From Tritrichomonas foetus (taxonomy: Eukaryota > Parabasalia > Tritrichomonadida > Tritrichomonadidae), in contig MLAK01000682.1 in NCBI GenBank assembly GCA_001839685.1, forward strand, positions 89,337-145,537: 56,201 nt of DNA, read 5' to 3'. Below are positions 29,923 through 43,600 of this stretch, piece by piece. Position 1 is the first letter of the stretch. Each line of letters begins with the position of its first letter. The position numbers and the translations under genes are program-made. A model generated the notes under the pieces. The model searched no databases. It was given only the letters and a program-made list of their open reading frames with translations, and was not told the origin of the DNA.

Positions 29923-30345
29923 ATGAACATGCTATCCATTTCGTCACTCAGCCAAGATAAACTAACCAGATTAAACATGTCAGCCTCAAAGGCTTCAATA
30001 TATTTAATTGTGTCTGGTTACTTTTATGATAAAAAAATCCATACGTATTTTTATTGTATTGAATCAGGAGTGAAATGTGGTTCTTATGTAAGTGTTTCTA
30101 CATATGCTATGAGATATTCAGAACTCTTAAAGTTTGATTCTTTGATAAAAGAAAATTACCCTGATTTTAATTCATCATATATTACATTCCCTGGGAAAAA
30201 ATACATAGGAAATAGAAATCCGGCATTCATTGAACAACGAGCTACAATGATACAAGTGTACTTTGATAAATTAATACAATTGCCGGGAATGTGTGACATG
30301 ACTATTTTCCAGAAGTTTATAGGAAATCCAGTATGTCAGCAATAG
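29923..30345 (+). CDS. Stand-alone PX (phox) domain protein
   Basis: 140 residues, nearly all one PX domain. The RYSE motif (Arg64-Tyr65) supplies the phosphoinositide-3-phosphate contact, FPGKK (89-93) is the PxxP-like membrane loop, and Arg106 in IEQRATMIQVYF is the second conserved basic residue. PX domains bind PI3P on endosomes, so this should be a small endosomal membrane-binding protein like a minimal sorting nexin. ATG occurs at codons 1 and 3; the first is used here. No further domain is present, which is unusual because PX is mostly fused to BAR or other modules. Confidence 0.85.
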   Translation: MNMLSISSLSQDKLTRLNMSASKASIYLIVSGYFYDKKIHTYFYCIESGVKCGSYVSVSTYAMRYSELLKFDSLIKENYPDFNSSYITFPGKKYIGNRNPAFIEQRATMIQVYFDKLIQLPGMCDMTIFQKFIGNPVCQQ

Positions 30346-30545
30346 GTTTTTGATTGTTATCAATGCCTTATTAAAAATTAGTTTATTGTGTTCTAATAAA
30401 AATAAATAAATAGCTTATTTTGGTCTTTATATCTTTATAATACAGATATTGTAAACAAATTATATATAATATATCAAAATGCCATAGCCCTTTCACAAAT
30501 AAACTCTAGGGAAAATAAATTAAGAATCAATTTCAACAAAATAGA

Positions 30546-33500
30546 TTATGATTTTTCCGAATTTTCCTTTTCTTTTTCTGTCTCTTCATTTGTTTTGGCT
30601 TGTTGTTCTGCTGTAGCTGCCTGTTGCTCAGCAAGAATTGATTTCCATTTTTCTAGATTTGCTTTCACTGCTTCAACATTCACTTCAAGTTCAGGAAAAA
30701 TTCGAGCAATTGCTTGATACAGAGGAAGACAAATAAAGTTATAAAATCCAATTTGACCTTGTGGCTTATTATTGTTCTTTCGATCATTTAACGGTGATGA
30801 TAATTCAAGGCCTTGTTCAAGTTCCATATCACCTTGCCTCCAAAATTCTTCTGAAAGAACATCACACCACTTAGATGCAATTTCAAATGGTCGAGAAACA
30901 TTAGAAATATCCGCAACTTTCATTAGCATAGTCATACCCATAATTCTATGACTTTCATTTGCTAAGTTAATTGGTCCTTGATCCATAATATCATTTGCAT
31001 TTTTTACAAGTTTAAAGTGATGAGCCATATCTGTTGCTAAAATCATTTGAATAATCCAACTCCAAATTTTCTTTAACTCTAATGGTTGTAATGAATGGAA
31101 AACATTAGATTCATCTTGTGAAATAATATGAATTGCTAATGTGCAATGATGTGTCTCCAGAACACTTTGATCTTTAAATAAGATACCTAATGGTGTTTCT
31201 GCATTAACATTATAAACATTATTAAAACCTTCATGACCAACGTCATGACAAATTGAAGCAATGCAAATTGCTAAAAGTTCAAGACCGGTTAACACATTAT
31301 CAAAACTGGCAACATGGATTTGATACGCAAAATATTGTAAAACATCAATTGCATGAATCCAGTTATGATAAGGTGGCTCATTGTAAGATTCTCTAAGTTT
31401 GAATAAGAAAGTGAAAAACAATTCATTTGAAATTTGGAATTTTTCTAATAAGTTAAATGCATTGAAGACTGCGAAAGCAACTTTAAATAATCCAATTCCA
31501 TTATATTCAATTGCGAAAAAGTTCAATTTGAATATTTCTGCTTCTTTTTCAGGCTGTAGAACAAGTTTTGTTGGTGTTTTAGTTGATTTTCGTTCAAATT
31601 CACCAATCCATTTATTCATTTCAATTTCCGCACGACCTCTTTCAGTAATTTGCTTCAAATGACGAGTTTCTAAAAGCATTGCAGAAAAAGTTGCAAATGA
31701 TTGAAGTAGTTTGATATCATCCTCTGTGAAAATATCAGATTCTTTATTGATCATTTCAGTCACACCTAAAACTTCACCATTTCCAGTAATTATTGGAACA
31801 GCGAGGACTGATCTAGTTCGATAACCAGAAGAATAATCAATCATTTTATTAAATCTTGGATCATGATAAGCATCATTAACAATAATTGGTTCTTTTGTTT
31901 TAACTGATGTTGCAGCAATACCATTTGATAAAGGAATTGTTTGAGGCATTGTTCCACCATCTGCAAGAAAAACAGTTAAAGCACTCACAACTTCATCTAA
32001 CAAGAAAAGTGAAGCTCGCTCTGCACCAACAACATACCGAGCATTTTGCATAATATCATTTAAAATAGATTTAATACTTTTATTAGTGGAAAGAGATAAA
32101 GATACATTCAAAAATGAACGAAGTTGATTCGATGATTCTGAACTTGTTTCATACATTGATTCATTTTCCATTAACAAACCACAAAATTGACCAAAAACAT
32201 GAACCCATGATAAATCTGTATTGGAAAAAGGTTTCCCATCTTTCTTATTAAGTAAAGTAATGACTCCAATCACTTCTTTTCTGTTATTTTTAATGGGTGC
32301 AGACGCGAGTGACTTTGTTCGATAATTATATTGAAGATCAAAAGATCCATCAAATGCTAAATCTTCATAGGCATCAGAAACATTAAAAACTTTCCCAGTT
32401 CGATAGGTTTCTCCAATAATTTGATCAGTTAAAGGATAAGTTACTTCTTCTTTCATATTTGTTGCAATTTTTGAACGCAAAATTGATCGTTTTTTATCAA
32501 AAGTGAATAAAAAGGAGCGATCAGAATTTGTCAATGCCTCAATTTCTTCAATACCTTCTTTAATAATTTCATCAATACTAATTCCATCTGATAGCATGTC
32601 ATTTAATTTTTTAAAATATTCAACGCATTGATGTTCTACAACATTTCGATTACCAGAAGTATCATCACTTGAATATTTTTCGCAATTTTCTAGGCCCATT
32701 ACTAAATAAGGTGCCAAATCTCGTAATTTCATTTCATCTTCGCTTGTAAAGACATTTAATTGTTTTCTTCCACGTAAAATTACACAATATTTTTTATTCA
32801 TTTTCTTGTCGATTACAGGAACAGCTAAAACTGATTCTGTTGTTTCACCATCACTTTCAGCACAATAACTACTTTGTTCTTTATTTGCTGCAACATTTAT
32901 TGGGAATTCTTTAAAAATTGATTCACCAGCAATTCCAGCACGATTTATATCGAATTGTTGACATGTTCTTTTAAATTGTTGCAAAATTTTTGTAGTTATG
33001 TCATATCTCCAAATTTCGCAAGAGTTACAATGGAATAAATCCGGAATTTTTCGAGTGAAAAGAATCAAATATTGTTCAATTTCCATTAGTTGCAATAATT
33101 CCATACATTGTGCATGTGGGAAAGTGTTTGTAAAAAGCCAAGGCGAGTAAATTTTGAATTTCTTGATGAAAAAATGAGTGAATTCTTCATCTTCTTCATC
33201 AAAAAATGGCTTTTTTGGATCTCGTGTTACTTCAATAACAGCACAAATATTATTATTGCTGTCCCATAAAGGGAACAATAAAACTGGTGTACCTGGAGGT
33301 GCAATTTCGTTATCAACTTTTTCATCATAATTGAAATGTTTCGAAGCGTCTTCAAGCTTAAGCATTTCACGCGAAAAGAAAACATAACCAACGAGTCCAT
33401 TTGATCGACTGATTGTTTTTTGTGTTCGGTCAGAATACAAAATGTGTAAAGTTGGAATATCTTGCCAAAATGTAACAGTTGCCCCTTTCAAAGCAAATGA

Positions 33501-34010
33501 TAAAGTTTGTTCGATTGCAGCGTGGAGAGGCATTTTTGTCGAGTTTTGCAGAAATGCCTCAAGCACAGATTCATGCCTCAAATAACGCTCATTACCTGTA
33601 ACTATACTTCTAGATGAACGAATTGCTGCAGGATTCGAAAGACTCATGGCATCTAAATTAGCTGCTGATAATCGCGATTGAGGCGTGTGGCTCAATTGGC
33701 TTCCGTAAATTGTTATATTGTTATTACGTAGTGAGCGATTTGGCGTAAATGACTGGCCCAAATTTTGTTGAGAATTTGGATAATTTGATCCTCTGTCGTA
33801 TGCCAAGTTCGGAAGGTGGTCTGGCGAAGCTCCTCTTCTTGAAGAGCCTTTTTCTAACAGGATAGAGTGATTAGATGTCGATTGCGGTGAAATATTGAGC
33901 GGCTGGGTAAAAATTGATGATTTCACTGTTCTTTTGTATGGAGTTTGGGGGTTTGGTAGATCCTTCATAGATTCGACTCGTTTCTTCTGACTCATTTTAT
34001 ATGACCTCAT
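30546..34010 (-). CDS. Cyclic-nucleotide phosphodiesterase with tandem GAF domains
   Basis: 1154 residues. After a Ser/Asn/Pro-rich N-terminus (1-150) come at least two clear GAF domains (about 475-625 and 640-785), both with NKxnF-type motifs (LNKKDGKPF, INKESDIFTEDD) linked to cyclic-nucleotide binding. One or two more diverged GAF-like segments lie at about 155-440. The class I PDE catalytic domain (about 830-1110) has YHNWIHAIDV, HDVGHEGFNN, the KVADISN metal ligand and QIGFYNFICLPLY with the invariant Gln. It hydrolyses cAMP and/or cGMP. A second ATG five codons in (33995) follows TCATATA, an initiator-like match, so translation may begin there. The tail is Gln/Glu/Lys-rich. Confidence 0.92.
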   Translation of the reverse strand: MRSYKMSQKKRVESMKDLPNPQTPYKRTVKSSIFTQPLNISPQSTSNHSILLEKGSSRRGASPDHLPNLAYDRGSNYPNSQQNLGQSFTPNRSLRNNNITIYGSQLSHTPQSRLSAANLDAMSLSNPAAIRSSRSIVTGNERYLRHESVLEAFLQNSTKMPLHAAIEQTLSFALKGATVTFWQDIPTLHILYSDRTQKTISRSNGLVGYVFFSREMLKLEDASKHFNYDEKVDNEIAPPGTPVLLFPLWDSNNNICAVIEVTRDPKKPFFDEEDEEFTHFFIKKFKIYSPWLFTNTFPHAQCMELLQLMEIEQYLILFTRKIPDLFHCNSCEIWRYDITTKILQQFKRTCQQFDINRAGIAGESIFKEFPINVAANKEQSSYCAESDGETTESVLAVPVIDKKMNKKYCVILRGRKQLNVFTSEDEMKLRDLAPYLVMGLENCEKYSSDDTSGNRNVVEHQCVEYFKKLNDMLSDGISIDEIIKEGIEEIEALTNSDRSFLFTFDKKRSILRSKIATNMKEEVTYPLTDQIIGETYRTGKVFNVSDAYEDLAFDGSFDLQYNYRTKSLASAPIKNNRKEVIGVITLLNKKDGKPFSNTDLSWVHVFGQFCGLLMENESMYETSSESSNQLRSFLNVSLSLSTNKSIKSILNDIMQNARYVVGAERASLFLLDEVVSALTVFLADGGTMPQTIPLSNGIAATSVKTKEPIIVNDAYHDPRFNKMIDYSSGYRTRSVLAVPIITGNGEVLGVTEMINKESDIFTEDDIKLLQSFATFSAMLLETRHLKQITERGRAEIEMNKWIGEFERKSTKTPTKLVLQPEKEAEIFKLNFFAIEYNGIGLFKVAFAVFNAFNLLEKFQISNELFFTFLFKLRESYNEPPYHNWIHAIDVLQYFAYQIHVASFDNVLTGLELLAICIASICHDVGHEGFNNVYNVNAETPLGILFKDQSVLETHHCTLAIHIISQDESNVFHSLQPLELKKIWSWIIQMILATDMAHHFKLVKNANDIMDQGPINLANESHRIMGMTMLMKVADISNVSRPFEIASKWCDVLSEEFWRQGDMELEQGLELSSPLNDRKNNNKPQGQIGFYNFICLPLYQAIARIFPELEVNVEAVKANLEKWKSILAEQQAATAEQQAKTNEETEKEKENSEKS

Positions 34011-34630
34011 TGCTCAATCTGAATTTTGGCGAGAAATTTACTTTTGACGAATTGAAAGAAAGCAAAAAATCTCAGAAAAAAATTAAATTAAATGATATTC
34101 AATAATCTTTACGTGTAAAAAAAATTGAAGTATTTGAATACCTAAAATTTCTAGATTCTTTTAAAAAGTTTATCAATTCAAAATTGAAACATTCAAATTA
34201 ATCGTATTAACAGTTCTTCAGAAATATTTTGTGAATTTATATTGAATTTTGATTAGATAAGGCTATTTTATTGATCAAAAACTGATTCAAATTTCAATAC
34301 TGTGATGACTTTGAAGCACCTTCAATTTTCATTTTACACTTCCCAATTGATCAAATAATCTCGTATGTTACGAATTATATGTCTTCGTAACACAATGAAT
34401 ACTACTTTTCTACATTTGTTTTCCAAATTTAAACAATGAAACCTCATTATTTCAACTTGGAAATGATTAGATAAAATATTTATTTTTGATATCCTTTTAT
34501 TTAAAATTAGATATGTGTATATAGAATATAATTGAGATATGAAAAAATAATGAAGGTGAAAAAAATCGAAACGAAAAAAAGTCAATCTAAATTATATTTT
34601 ATGCGATTAAATAAAAAACAAGTGTAAGTT
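34011..34630. other. Intergenic region between PDE and HYDIN genes
   Basis: 620 bases, AT-rich. It should carry the promoter of the phosphodiesterase gene. An 83-codon minus frame at 34334-34585 is rich in Phe/Ile/Tyr/His and is judged a chance frame. Confidence 0.45.
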
Positions 34631-37600
34631 TTAAGGCATTATCCTTCCAACAAATAAGAAACTTACACGAACGTTATGTTCAGGAATTTGAAATTCCCAC
34701 TGACTTTCAATGGTTTTTAATGAAACTGGATTATATGCAAAAGAGACGGACGACCGTTTACCGCTTGAAATCAAACCATTCGGAGTCTCACAATAAATTG
34801 GAGATTTTCCTTCACCAACATAAATCCATTCCATTTCATATGGAGCAGATGTTGGATTAATTAGTTCGAATTTCTTAATTGTTTTCTGATTTATTCCTTT
34901 CGAAAACATTTCGATTACATGAATTCCTTCAGGTAATTTATTTGTATAATCTGGATGTCTTCTAGTTAAATAGTCAGACTGTTCAACATTAAAGTGACAT
35001 AATGGACGTCGTGATAATCCAGAAACATCAATAATAGGTGGCTCCATTTGTGTTAAGAATGGAATATCGCATCGAAGTTGTGCTGTAAAATCATCAACTT
35101 CTTCAGGATGGAAGCAGACTTTAATGATTTTTGTTTGTCCAGGTTCAACAAAACCGGAAGAAGGCATTACAAAGAATGGAGCAGGTCTTGACATTGAATA
35201 ATTTGTTCGAAGACTTACAAATTTAGTAACATGCCAATTATATTCGAATCGAATCTGACAACAATTTGTAAGTTTAACTTCACTAGTTCGTGATTGATAC
35301 ATCATTGTTGGTGAAAATGCAATTTCTGTGGTATCAATCGAATATTTTATGACATCTGCAACCACTGTAACTTTCATAGGTAACTCTTTACCCTTTCCGG
35401 GAATTATAGTATAAGCAGGCTCAGGCTTAACTTCAGTAACTCTAACTAATTCATCGCCATTTGAATCATCAATTTGAATTTGTTGTTGCTGTTGCTGAAG
35501 TTCTTTTTCTTTCTCTTGATTAATTGAAGAAGAAGTTGCTCCTCTTCCACCTTTCTTTTTCGAATTAACAGGTGTACGAACTGGCTCTTTTTCTTGTGTA
35601 GTTTGTTCTTTTTGTTGTTGCTCATGAAGTAAAGTTTTTCTCGGAACAAATTTAACTAATTTCATTGAATCATCCCAATCAGATGTTTCTCTTTCAGTAA
35701 ATTTTATTTTTTGAATACTACATGAAACTTTTGTTGTTGCTTGTTTAATTGGATGATCAGAAAATGTTGTAACCACAATAGATTTGGTTTTATTCATGTG
35801 AATATGTCCAACTCTTGGTGAAAAAACTATATCACCTTGAGAATTCCAAACAAAGCGAACATCATTCAGACCAACATTTCTCATAGTGAATACATTTTGC
35901 TGTTGTCTTCCAACGATGCAATCTTTGAAATTCAAATCATTATCATCATTTGAAAGCCCTTCAAATATGACATCTTCAGACGAACCCTCAGCAACAATCG
36001 ACATTGGAAAACCAGCTTTGGAATTATCAACAACAGTTAAACTCATATCAATTTGTGCATTTCTTGGTTTATCAGGCTTAAATATTACTGAAAACGAATG
36101 AGCTGTTCTAGCAGGAATGTAAATGTCTTTAAGTTGATCAGGAGATGGATATTGGAAATCGGGATTTGGTTTAATTGCAAGATTTACAGTTGCACCAATT
36201 AGTCCATCATTCATAATCCTGATAACTTTTTCTTTGGTGAATCCAATTAAAGTTCTTCCTAAGTTACAAACATAGGAATTGCCTTTTCCTTTCTCCATAC
36301 AACCATCAACATTAACGATAGGTAGTGTCCCTGTTCCTTCAATACCAAATTTCATAATTTTAGAATCGCCTGCTCCACCACGAACAGTTGCTTCAAAATT
36401 CGCTGTGATATTTTCATTGATTGTAGGATTGAAATATAGAAGAATATTTTTAGTACTATTTGGCTCAAGATTCACAACTTTTTCAGAAACATCAAATGGA
36501 AAATTGGCATTAGATACTTTAGTTTTTGGTTTTACAGCAATATCAACTGAACAAGGTACTGGAAATGGATTTACCATTGCTACAGTGACATTTGCTTTTT
36601 GTTGAAGAACAAGTGGTTCAAAATGTAAAACAATTTCATCTTCAAGGAAAGATGTTTTATTTGCACGTTGTAAATCATAGCGTAAACAAAGATGAGTTCC
36701 AGGGAATATTTTTTCAAAGTCATTTGTTAGAATTCCAGGCACAACAGAATTAGTTACTAAACTAACATAACTCTCATGAGCATTTGGATCATAATCAGAG
36801 ACTTTAAAGTATATATTGGCTTTAAAATCACCAGGATTTGGACTCATGAATTCTAAATCAATGGTTTGAGATGCATTTGGTTGAAGTGCTCCAGATGAAG
36901 GTGTAATTGTATAATTACCAATTTGTACATGTGTTCCACCTTTCTTTCCACGTTGTTGTTTTGGTGGAGGTGCAGCTTTTTTCTTTGCTGCGAAAGCAGA
37001 AGTTGATGTTGGTGGTGATGGATCGTCAATTTTGCCAGTTACATCGAAATCAAATGGGAATTTTCCAGTATTAGTAATTGTTAATTGTTTATATGCAGAA
37101 GTGTTTACTGAAACTGGCCCGAAATTAATTTTCTTTGAAGGATTTATAGAAAAGTGAGAATAAACAGTTTCAGCAGAAAATGGTATTGGTAATTTACAAG
37201 TTGTTGTTTTGGTTATTGGATCAGTTACAGATAAAGTTATTCCTTTTGAACTTCCATAGGTCAATACTTTAGTTCCTTTAAATGTAAAAGTGATTGTTAA
37301 TGGTTTATCATTAGGATTCATTGTTCCATCAGTTGGTTGAACAGAAATGAGGTTAGCAATATTATTTGTATCATAAATAACTTTGAAATCAATTGGGAAT
37401 TTACCTTTGTTCTTAAAAACACACGGAATTTGCCTACTTTGAAGCACCTTTAATGTTCCAAATTGAAGATGATCCATTCCCTTTGGATATTGGAAATCAA
37501 TTGTTACATCAAATACCTCTGCTATGATATTTATTTGTTGCGTATTAAAAACACGTAATTTATCCTTGTCTAAAATTTCAATAATTATAGCCTTCCTTAT

Positions 37601-40600
37601 TTGAACAGGTTTTGGTGATGTAAATGTTCCTTTTACAATGAAATTTTTGTTTGGAGGAATTACTCCTTCAATTTCATTGAAAGTGATACAATTAAGTTCA
37701 TTAGTTTTCTTTAATCTCCAGGCACATCCTAATTTTGAGGTATTTTTAATTTCTAAATTTAATGTCCTACTTTGATTTAATAATAATCTATCAAAGTCGA
37801 AAGTTAAAGTAGACAATTCAGCTGAAGGAATGCAACTTTCAACAGAAAAATTCAAGAAGAGTGGATCTGGATGATCTTTAACAATTGCTACTAACGTAGT
37901 TTTGCTTACTTCAGTAGTACTTGGATGGCATCCAACCATCACATCAGAAGTTGTATTTGGTGGAATTTGGACAACTTGAGGATCAGTCGTCCACATTACC
38001 TTTCCAGTAGTATCTTTAAATGAAAGATGTAATTCTACTGGGAACATTGAAATGTTTTGGAAATGGAGTTTTTCTTGATAGAGAGGTTGAACACCGCGTG
38101 CAGGTTTGTCTTTAGCAATAAGAACTGAACCAAAAACAAACTCACTAATATCATTCGCCCAAGCGAATTCAGTTCTTGCATCACATTTATTGACTCTTTT
38201 ACTAAATATTACTTTTGGACTACGTTCAATATTTGGATATGCGCAAATACCTGTCACAGGAAGACGTAAAATATCACATAGGCATCGACTTAATCCAAAA
38301 AGAAGGTCATTCTTATATGTACCAATCATTGTTGGATCAAATCGAATGAAAATTGAACGTCGTGAATTGGGTTCAATTCTCCATCGTGAAGTTAACTTTT
38401 CAGTATCAAAGCTTGCTAATGCACGAATTTGTTGTGGTGTATTATGAGCTGGTTGAGTTGATTGTAGATCATTTTGCTGATCTGCTTGTTTATTAGCTCC
38501 TTTCTTTCCTCGACTACGTGCAGTTGCTCCTCCTCGTGCTCCACGTCTTGAAGATGATCTTCCGCGATTAGAAGGTTTCTCTTCAACTTCAAAATCTGGA
38601 AGTTCACCAACAGGTTCAGTATTGACGATAGAAAAATATTTTGGTGATTCATCGAATTTTGTTGTTGGCTGTGTCCCAGTATTTAATATTTCCACGCGCT
38701 CAGAAGGAATTAAATTTGTGAATGATACTTCAATTAACCTTTCTAATTTTGGAATGAAGTTTGTTAATGTGCTATCGATTTCTTCAGTTGATATTTCTGG
38801 TTCTAAAAGAATTGCATTATGTTGCTGAATCGCTTTTTCAAAGGTTGGAGTCTCTGCAAATAAAGTTGTTGGATTAAGGGATTGGAAATTATCACAGGAA
38901 TCTTTCACAGAATTAACAATTGATCCAAAAGTTAAATTAAACTTCAAATACGAAAGTTCATATGGGTCTGTAGGAACTGCTGGTTTTCGTCTTCGGTTAT
39001 CTTCTTTCGGTTTTGGTGGTTCAGAAACTGCAGTTGAGGATACTGCTTTATTAGAATTTTTATCATCTTTTGAATTTCTTGCAGTTTTATCATCACCTTT
39101 ATCATGACGAGATTTTCGATGGTTCTTGTCATGTTTGCGTGATTTAGAATTATGTTCACTTTGTTGCTTTATTTCATTTTCAGCTTCTTTAACCATGTGT
39201 CTTCTTAAAGATTTTCTCTTTTTATCAACTTCTATTTTCTTTGCATCATCAAGCTGTTCATATTCTTGTTCAGACATATTAAACAGCATAGAAATTTCTT
39301 CTTGGGTTTTCTGATGTTTTCTCTTTTTCTCTTCATTTTTGGCTGCTTCTAATCTTTCTGTAATGATTTCAATTGTTGTTCTAACGCCAACAATCAAAAT
39401 ATAATGTCCATCTAGTCCAGCAATGATATATTTCAATGCTAATTCCATGGATGTTGGAACAGAGTGTGAAATAGGTTGCATTGGTCTTTGTAAATTATCT
39501 TCAATGCAATTTTTCTGTTTGAGACAAGAAAGTAAAAATTGGTCTGTTTCAACAGGTTCTTTAAGAGCTTCAAGTCCATCAACAACAAAACCATCAGAAC
39601 AATCTGCTTGTGAAATTCTTTCAAAGAATTTTGCTGTGTAGTCTGCAGCTGCACTTTCTGGGTTTAATAATAAATCTTTCCAAAGTTCAGAAAGTATAAT
39701 TATTGGCGCATTGTTAAGATGAGCTGATGCAATTTTAGCAACTGTAGAACAGCCTGATTGTCGAGCACCAGTGACAATCACACAAATACTGAACTTTGAC
39801 ACAGATGTTTGTTGAGCAAAAGTGATGTTATTATTTTCTGTTGTTAAATCTTTTCGTTTGAAATGATCAACGAAAAGATCAAAATCAAATTGATATGAAA
39901 ATACCTCGATTGGATAGTTTAAAGGATTAATTAAAGTAACTTCTACTTGAGAAGGTTCGCTAAATGGTTGAATAGCAGGAACATTTAAGCTCGGTGGATC
40001 AAACTCAACTCGTAATTGTGCGCCTTTTCCACTTACTGTAACAAAAAGTGGCTGTGTATTATGTTTAATGGTAACTGGTAATTGCATGGAATAAGATTCA
40101 CCATTTATTGGAACAAAAGATAATTCAACATTTAAAAATGTTGCTGGTCTTAAAATTCCAGAAACTGGTGTCGCAAAGAAAATTCTTGGTGTTTTTTCTT
40201 CTTCATTTACTTCTTCTTCTTCTTTCTTTTCATTATTTTTGGAATTCTTCAATGAAGAATTTCTTTTGCTTGGTGTTGATTGTTGAACAACTGCCTTATA
40301 AATTGCATTTAGTGGCATACTCTCACCAAAATTAAACTCACATTGAACATTAGTCATATTTTGAAGTTGAAGTGTAACAGTTTTAGATTGGCCAACAATT
40401 ACTTCGCCAAAATCGAAATGTTGTTTTGAGAATTTCAATGTTGGCAATGTTAAAGCTGCTTTAAGAACAACAGTGAAACCAAGATCTTCGTTCATTTCAA
40501 AATTTATATCATAAGATACATCGCCAGTTTGATGGATTGATCTTTTTGCTGTATCAAAAATAAATTTCATTGGAATTTTCGCTTTTGGTGGAAGTGAATT

Positions 40601-43600
40601 AACTGCTGAAGGTTCAATTGAAAATCCTGTCTCAGAAAGTTTAGAGTCATAACTACGAATAGATATGGGGAAAGTTGTTAAAGATTGAAGTTCAAAATCG
40701 AATTCTTTATATTCCCCGATTGTGATTTCACCTAAATCCAATAAATATTTAGCCATTGAATATCCAGAGAAATATTCACCTGTTTGGCCAAATCTCCTTC
40801 TTGTTGGCTTAGCCTCAGTTAAAGCAATATAACGATCGCTTAATCGAGAAATCATGATTTTTTTCTCAGTTTCGGAATAGACATCTGGATTGAGTGGGCA
40901 GGAATCACTATTCATTACAGTAGCTGGATCATCATCACATCTTGGTAAATTTAATCTGATTTGTGGAAAATTAGAGTAAATAGTCACAGGAACTTTAATT
41001 TCATCAAAATGACCTATTTGAACTACAAATGATTCTTGATATTCTTTTGGAAGCCCACAAATAATTGTAAGATTAATTGTAGCAGTGTTATCCACAGCAA
41101 TTGTTCCGTCCATTGGATATATAGAAAATTGGTTAAATTTACAACTCTTAGGAATTTTAATGGAATATGTTATTGAAACATCACCTAAATTATGGATTGT
41201 CATTGATTTAGTTAATGTTTCATTATATGAATGATGTCCAAAATTAAGTTCGGTTGGTTCAACTTTATAATTAATAGCTGCCGCTGCACCACTAAGCTGA
41301 ATTACATAATCTGGACCGCCAGCAATATGGCAAATTGCATTTGCATTATATTTTGCAGATCTTCCATCTTCACCGCCATAAGCAAAGAATGAAAAATGAA
41401 TACTTTCTTCTTCACCAACTTGAATCACACCACGCGTTGGAAATACATCAAAAATTCTACATAAATCATTGTTTGTATCTTCACTAATGAGTTGCCAAGT
41501 CCACTCCACAGGAGAATCTGAACTTGCTTTAATTTTTACTTCTTTTGTTTGTTCTGTATTTAATAATAAATTTCCAAAATTTAAGACTTTTCCAGGAGAA
41601 AATGACAAATTTGGAAAAACAAAATTTCCTCGAAGATTTACATAGAGTTTCTGTGGATGATTTTCGAAACTGAAAACCAACTTTTTATTTAATACTTCAC
41701 TGATAAAATCAGTTTTGAAAGATGCATTCATTAGAACAATTAATTCTTGTGTAGAGTTTGGTTCCATGGAGAATGAGGCAGGTGACACAGAAAAAGGCTC
41801 ATGACAATCAACTGTCACGTTTAATGGAAGTTGAACCAAATTTGTAACAATAAAAGTATCGGTTTGAGAAGGTAAAAGTGATGGCGAAGGAACTGATTGG
41901 TTTTCTTGATCAATCATAGCTTCTTCTTTTTTATAATCATGAACATGAGTGAATTCAATTGTGTTTTTAGAAAATGAAAGCAAAGGCTTAATTACTTTTC
42001 CAGTACAAATAGGAGTAAAAAGCTCAACTCTTTGTCTTCCAAGGGTTGCATTACAAATCAGAGCCTGTGTAAACTCACAAGGAACGGCGCAGGAAGCAAT
42101 AAGTTTAAATTCTGATCTGTGATGTGGACTAAGACTTAATTGTTCGGGAACAACTTTAAAACTGTAAGAAGATAAAGCTTTTTCATCAACTTTCGGTTTT
42201 GAAATTGACCATCGAATATCTTGTTGCCTTCTTCCATGATTAGTTAAAGTAAAAACAATTGGATTTTGTTGCTCATTTAAAATAAATCCAAAATCAATCT
42301 TTTCCATATCAATTGAAGCTTTTACTGGTGTTCCAATACCAGCAGCCAAAAGATCAACATTAATTGGATTCAAATTTTTGAAATTAAAATGAATTTTCCC
42401 ACTGAAATTAAGGGTATCATCTAAATTTGCAATTGCATATACCTCAATTGATGATTTTGGTTGAATTTCTCCTTCGTTTGGTTCAACACGAAAAACTTTA
42501 TATTCAGATTGAATTGAGGTCTCAAAAACAGCAGGAATTAAAGAGTCATTTGTAATCGTTATTTTTTTAGAATTGTCAATTAATACTGGAATACTTCCAA
42601 AATTAATCAATTGTGGATTAATAGTAATATTTGGACCAGTTGAGAGCGCGTTAATAGTGAAAGGGAGCATGGAATTATCACCTCCAAAAATTCTAATAAA
42701 ACCTTCTATTTTAATTGGACCTAAAACTTGACTGACCAAATTTACTTTGATTTCTAAATGTTGCTTAGCTTTAATTACGCCACGTGGTTTAGAAACAGAA
42801 ATTAATGCTTGAGAAGCATTTGTAGCTTCAGGAAGGGCAAATTCATATTTTGCTGGGAAATCAGTATCATCTTTCAATACAAGTTTTGATGTATATTCTT
42901 TTCCAATGAAAATATGACCAAAATCAACTGTTTTTCCTTTCAATGTTAAAACAGGAGAAACACAATTGGCGTAAATTGATATTGTTTCGACTGCCTTGCC
43001 AACTTTTAAAATATCTAGAATTAACTTCAAATTATAATTTCTAACACAGTTTGGTACAAATTCAACGGTGATTGTTTCTTTACTGAATTTTGATATTGTT
43101 CCATTCGCTGGAAGGATGCTAAATTCGCGTGGTGAAAATGAAGTATCTTGTTGAAAATGCAAAATATAATCAAATGGAATTTCTGATTTGTTTTCAATAT
43201 CAAATGTTGCCGTATATAAAAATCCATAACTAACATCACCAAAATTTAAGAGTTTTGAAGATATTAATAAATCTGGTCCAACAACTTTCCCATAAAAAGT
43301 AAGAGAAGGTGAAAAATTTGTTGCCCCACGAACATCAAAAGGAAAAACTTCATTAAATTGGCCAACATTACTTGCAATGAATTTTATAGTTATTTCTTTT
43401 GATTCTCCAATTCTGACTAAATCTTTTGATGGAGAAAAAATAAAAGTAAGTCCATACTTTGATTTTGGATTAATATCATAATTAATATCAACATTCCCTT
43501 TATTTATCAAATTCACTTTATATTCACAAATTGAATCTAAAGTGACATGACCGATATTAATTGTGTCTATATCAAATTGAGCATCAGGTGGAAGACCTGA

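Noticed and set aside
34334..34585. 83-codon minus-strand frame between PDE and HYDIN genes
   Set aside because: Composition is dominated by Phe, Ile, Tyr, His and Leu as expected of chance frames in AT-rich DNA.
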